Shown: piece by piece, positions 5,602-6,310 of the stretch
Layout: every line of letters begins with the position of its first letter
Numbering within the stretch: the stretch's first letter is position 1
Source: Archaeoglobales archaeon
GTDB taxonomy: Archaea; Halobacteriota; Archaeoglobi; Archaeoglobales; Archaeoglobaceae
Length of the DNA: 6,310 bases
Reading direction: 5' to 3'
Assembly (NCBI GenBank): GCA_003662985.1
Contig: QMZD01000113.1
Span: 1-6,310, forward strand
The notes under the pieces: model-generated
Seen by the model: only the letters and a program-made list of their open reading frames with translations
The model's database searches: none
Told to the model about the DNA's origin: nothing
Program-made: the position numbers and the translations under genes

Positions 5602-5781
5602 TTGAAATCTTGTTACAAGCTTTCGATTACTTCAATCTGGGTTGAAATAATTTTTGAAAAGGTTGATGAGAAAGTATTGAAGGAGTTTGAAAAGATTTGC
5701 TGGGTGTTGCGCTCAAAAGCAACCAAAGCCAGTTGTAAACTAAAACTAAAACAAAAACTTGAAATTATAAAACCTAACTAA
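5602..5781 (+). CDS. Possible small basic protein, weakly ribbon-helix-helix-like
   Basis: A 59-codon frame runs from a TTG (5602-5604) to TAA (5779-5781); there is no ATG in frame, and an in-frame stop at 5587-5589 prevents extension. The middle, W13-V-E-I-I-F-E-K-V-D-E-K-V-L-K-E-F-E-K-I32, has the strand-then-helix pattern of CopG/ribbon-helix-helix proteins, where V-D-E-K-x-L-K-E-x-E-K is common. The usual second-helix pattern after it is not seen; instead a Lys-rich tail (K-L-K-L-K-Q-K) follows. AAAGGG stands about eight bases before the TTG as a weak ribosome binding site. The inverted repeat at 5626-5651 and the stem at 5700-5732 lie inside it, so the DNA may instead be non-coding or a decayed antitoxin-like gene. 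Confidence 0.3.
   Translation: MKSCYKLSITSIWVEIIFEKVDEKVLKEFEKICWVLRSKATKASCKLKLKQKLEIIKPN
5626..5651 (+). repeat. Imperfect inverted repeat followed by a T-run
   Basis: Arms ATTACTTCAA and TTGAAATAAT pair over ten positions with one C/A mismatch around a six-base loop (TCTGGG), and TTTTTG follows directly. On the plus strand this resembles an AT-rich intrinsic terminator hairpin with a U-tract. It lies inside the doubtful 59-codon ORF, and one of the two is probably not functional. Confidence 0.4.
5700..5732 (+). repeat. Two-part stem-loop
   Basis: An inner stem GTTGC/GCAAC (5706-5710 with 5719-5723) closes an eight-base loop, and an outer stem CTGG/CCAG (5700-5703 with 5729-5732) adds four pairs across unequal internal loops. 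It could be a small RNA structure or chance. I see no C/D-box or H/ACA motifs around it. Confidence 0.25.
5758..5771 (+). promoter_or_regulatory. Probable promoter of the lipoprotein gene
   Basis: CTTGAAATTATAAA combines a BRE-like TTGAAA with the TATA box ATTATAAA, set in an A-rich stretch that includes two copies of AAACTA. A start about 26 bases downstream falls near 5794, giving a leader of roughly 26 bases with GGGTG and a small GGGT/ACCC stem (5798-5808). Confidence 0.5.
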
Positions 5782-5820
5782 AACATAAAAAATAAAAGGG
5801 TGTTACCCAGTTTTCAGAGT

Positions 5821-6310
5821 ATGAAACACAGACTCGCTGTGTTTTTGATAGCATTTACGTTACTTCTTTTCTCCGGATGCTCTCAGCCACAAAACCATCA
5901 TTTTCAAAAATCTCATTCTGAGAATTCGGGACTAAAACCGACTACTGAAGTAGAATTTCCGGGTTCAAAAACAAAGATAACCTTACCAAAGACTAATGAA
6001 TCGCTTCCCCCTCCACCTTATACCCCTTACAACATCATCCCCGAGCCAGAGGCGACGAACGTCCCACTCGATACTGTTATCTCCGTGAGCTTTCCTAGGC
6101 CTCCTGCCTACCTAAAGCTAGAAATAGAGCCAGAAATTAAATTCAGCCATGTTGAAAAGGAGATGACCCATTACTCAGCAAAATTCACATTCTATCTCGC
6201 AGAACCCTTGAAACCAGGAACTAAATACACAGTAACAGTTATTGCAGGCCAGGAAAAGCCACTAGGCCAGAATTCCTCTCCTTATCTGAAGAAATCATGG
6301 AATTTCACCA
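5821..6310 (+). CDS. Lipoprotein with Ig-like Big_5-type domain, partial
   Basis: The frame is open from the ATG to the window edge (163 codons plus one base), so the C-terminus is missing. The N-terminus is a lipoprotein signal peptide: K2-H-R, hydrophobic core 5-17, then F17-S-G-C20, with C20 as the likely lipid anchor (Phe at the -3 position is less usual). A polar linker and a proline-rich stretch (P63-P-P-P) follow. From about residue 74, P-E-A-T-N-V-P-L-D-T-V-I-S-V-S-F, later L-K-P-G-T-K-Y-T-V-T-V and W160-N-F-T, match the pattern of Big_5 (SbsA-type) Ig-like domains. It should sit on the outer membrane face; any domain beyond the edge sets its function. A GTG at 5800 in frame is a less likely start, as the ATG gives a standard signal peptide. 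Confidence 0.8.
   Translation, partial: MKHRLAVFLIAFTLLLFSGCSQPQNHHFQKSHSENSGLKPTTEVEFPGSKTKITLPKTNESLPPPPYTPYNIIPEPEATNVPLDTVISVSFPRPPAYLKLEIEPEIKFSHVEKEMTHYSAKFTFYLAEPLKPGTKYTVTVIAGQEKPLGQNSSPYLKKSWNFT

Larger units (their letters stand above)
5423..5820. other. 400-base region without a confident gene
   Basis: This stretch separates the macro-domain gene from the lipoprotein gene. In order it holds: duplicated CCATAG words (5424-5429, 5432-5437) and a T-run just after the macro stop; TTGCAT words (5451-5522); a pyrimidine-rich run with TATCCTC-like repeats (5522-5562); a TATA-like AATTTAAA (5583-5590) usable on either strand; a 59-codon ORF; an inverted repeat with a T-run and a second stem-loop; then an A-rich tract with a promoter. 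I see no tRNA, rRNA or CRISPR unit in it. Confidence 0.6.

Noticed and set aside
5600..5660. GTTGAAAT words that resemble the start of Archaeoglobus CRISPR repeats.
   Set aside because: Only a short word recurs, with no full-length repeat and no regular spacer length.
5662..5700. TTGATGA as a possible C box of a C/D guide RNA.
   Set aside because: No CTGA D box at suitable distance and no C'/D' pair or terminal stem.
5798..5814. GGGT/ACCC stem followed by TTTT as a terminator just before the lipoprotein gene.
   Set aside because: Only four base pairs, and it lies in the expected leader between the promoter and the ATG, where a terminator would block the gene.

Overview
The window looks like chromosomal DNA from a hyperthermophilic euryarchaeon, most probably a member of the Archaeoglobales. 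Three things point there. The macro-domain protein at 4844-5422 has the same length (192 residues) and near-colinear sequence to what I remember of Archaeoglobus fulgidus Af1521. Archaeal BRE/TATA elements of the TTTAAAT or TATTATA kind stand before several genes. Ribosome binding sites are of the GGTGAT type, or absent where the promoter spacing suggests leaderless mRNA. The genus assignment is inference from memory.

Left and centre (1-4744, all minus strand). Read in the direction of transcription, the order is: a winged-helix-like putative regulator (4744-4346); an acyl-CoA dehydrogenase (4184-3066); a large cNMP/CBS/DUF294 nucleotidyltransferase-like protein (3053-1224); a DEDDh 3'-5' exonuclease (1200-586); and, after a 95-base gap with its own promoter, a 70-residue two-helix membrane protein (490-278) and the N-terminal 90 residues of a sodium:solute symporter (272 to the window edge). 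The dehydrogenase, DUF294 and exonuclease genes are tightly packed and probably one operon. DUF294 protein, DnaQ-like exonuclease, small membrane subunit and ActP-like symporter match a gene set I know from acetate-utilising gammaproteobacteria. Here the set appears in an archaeon beside an acyl-CoA dehydrogenase. The likely theme is uptake and CoA-dependent oxidation of a short carboxylate, with the DUF294/exonuclease pair as a sensory or regulatory module of unknown chemistry.

Right (4745-6310, plus strand genes). A 99-base divergent promoter region separates the regulator from the macro-domain (ADP-ribose binding) gene. About 400 bases follow without a clear gene (5423-5820). They hold repeated TTGCATG words, a pyrimidine-rich repeat, a 59-codon ORF with a weak ribbon-helix-helix flavour, two inverted repeats and an A-rich promoter stretch. 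The window ends inside a lipoprotein gene (5821 onward) with an Ig-like, Big_5-type domain, probably anchored on the outer face of the membrane.
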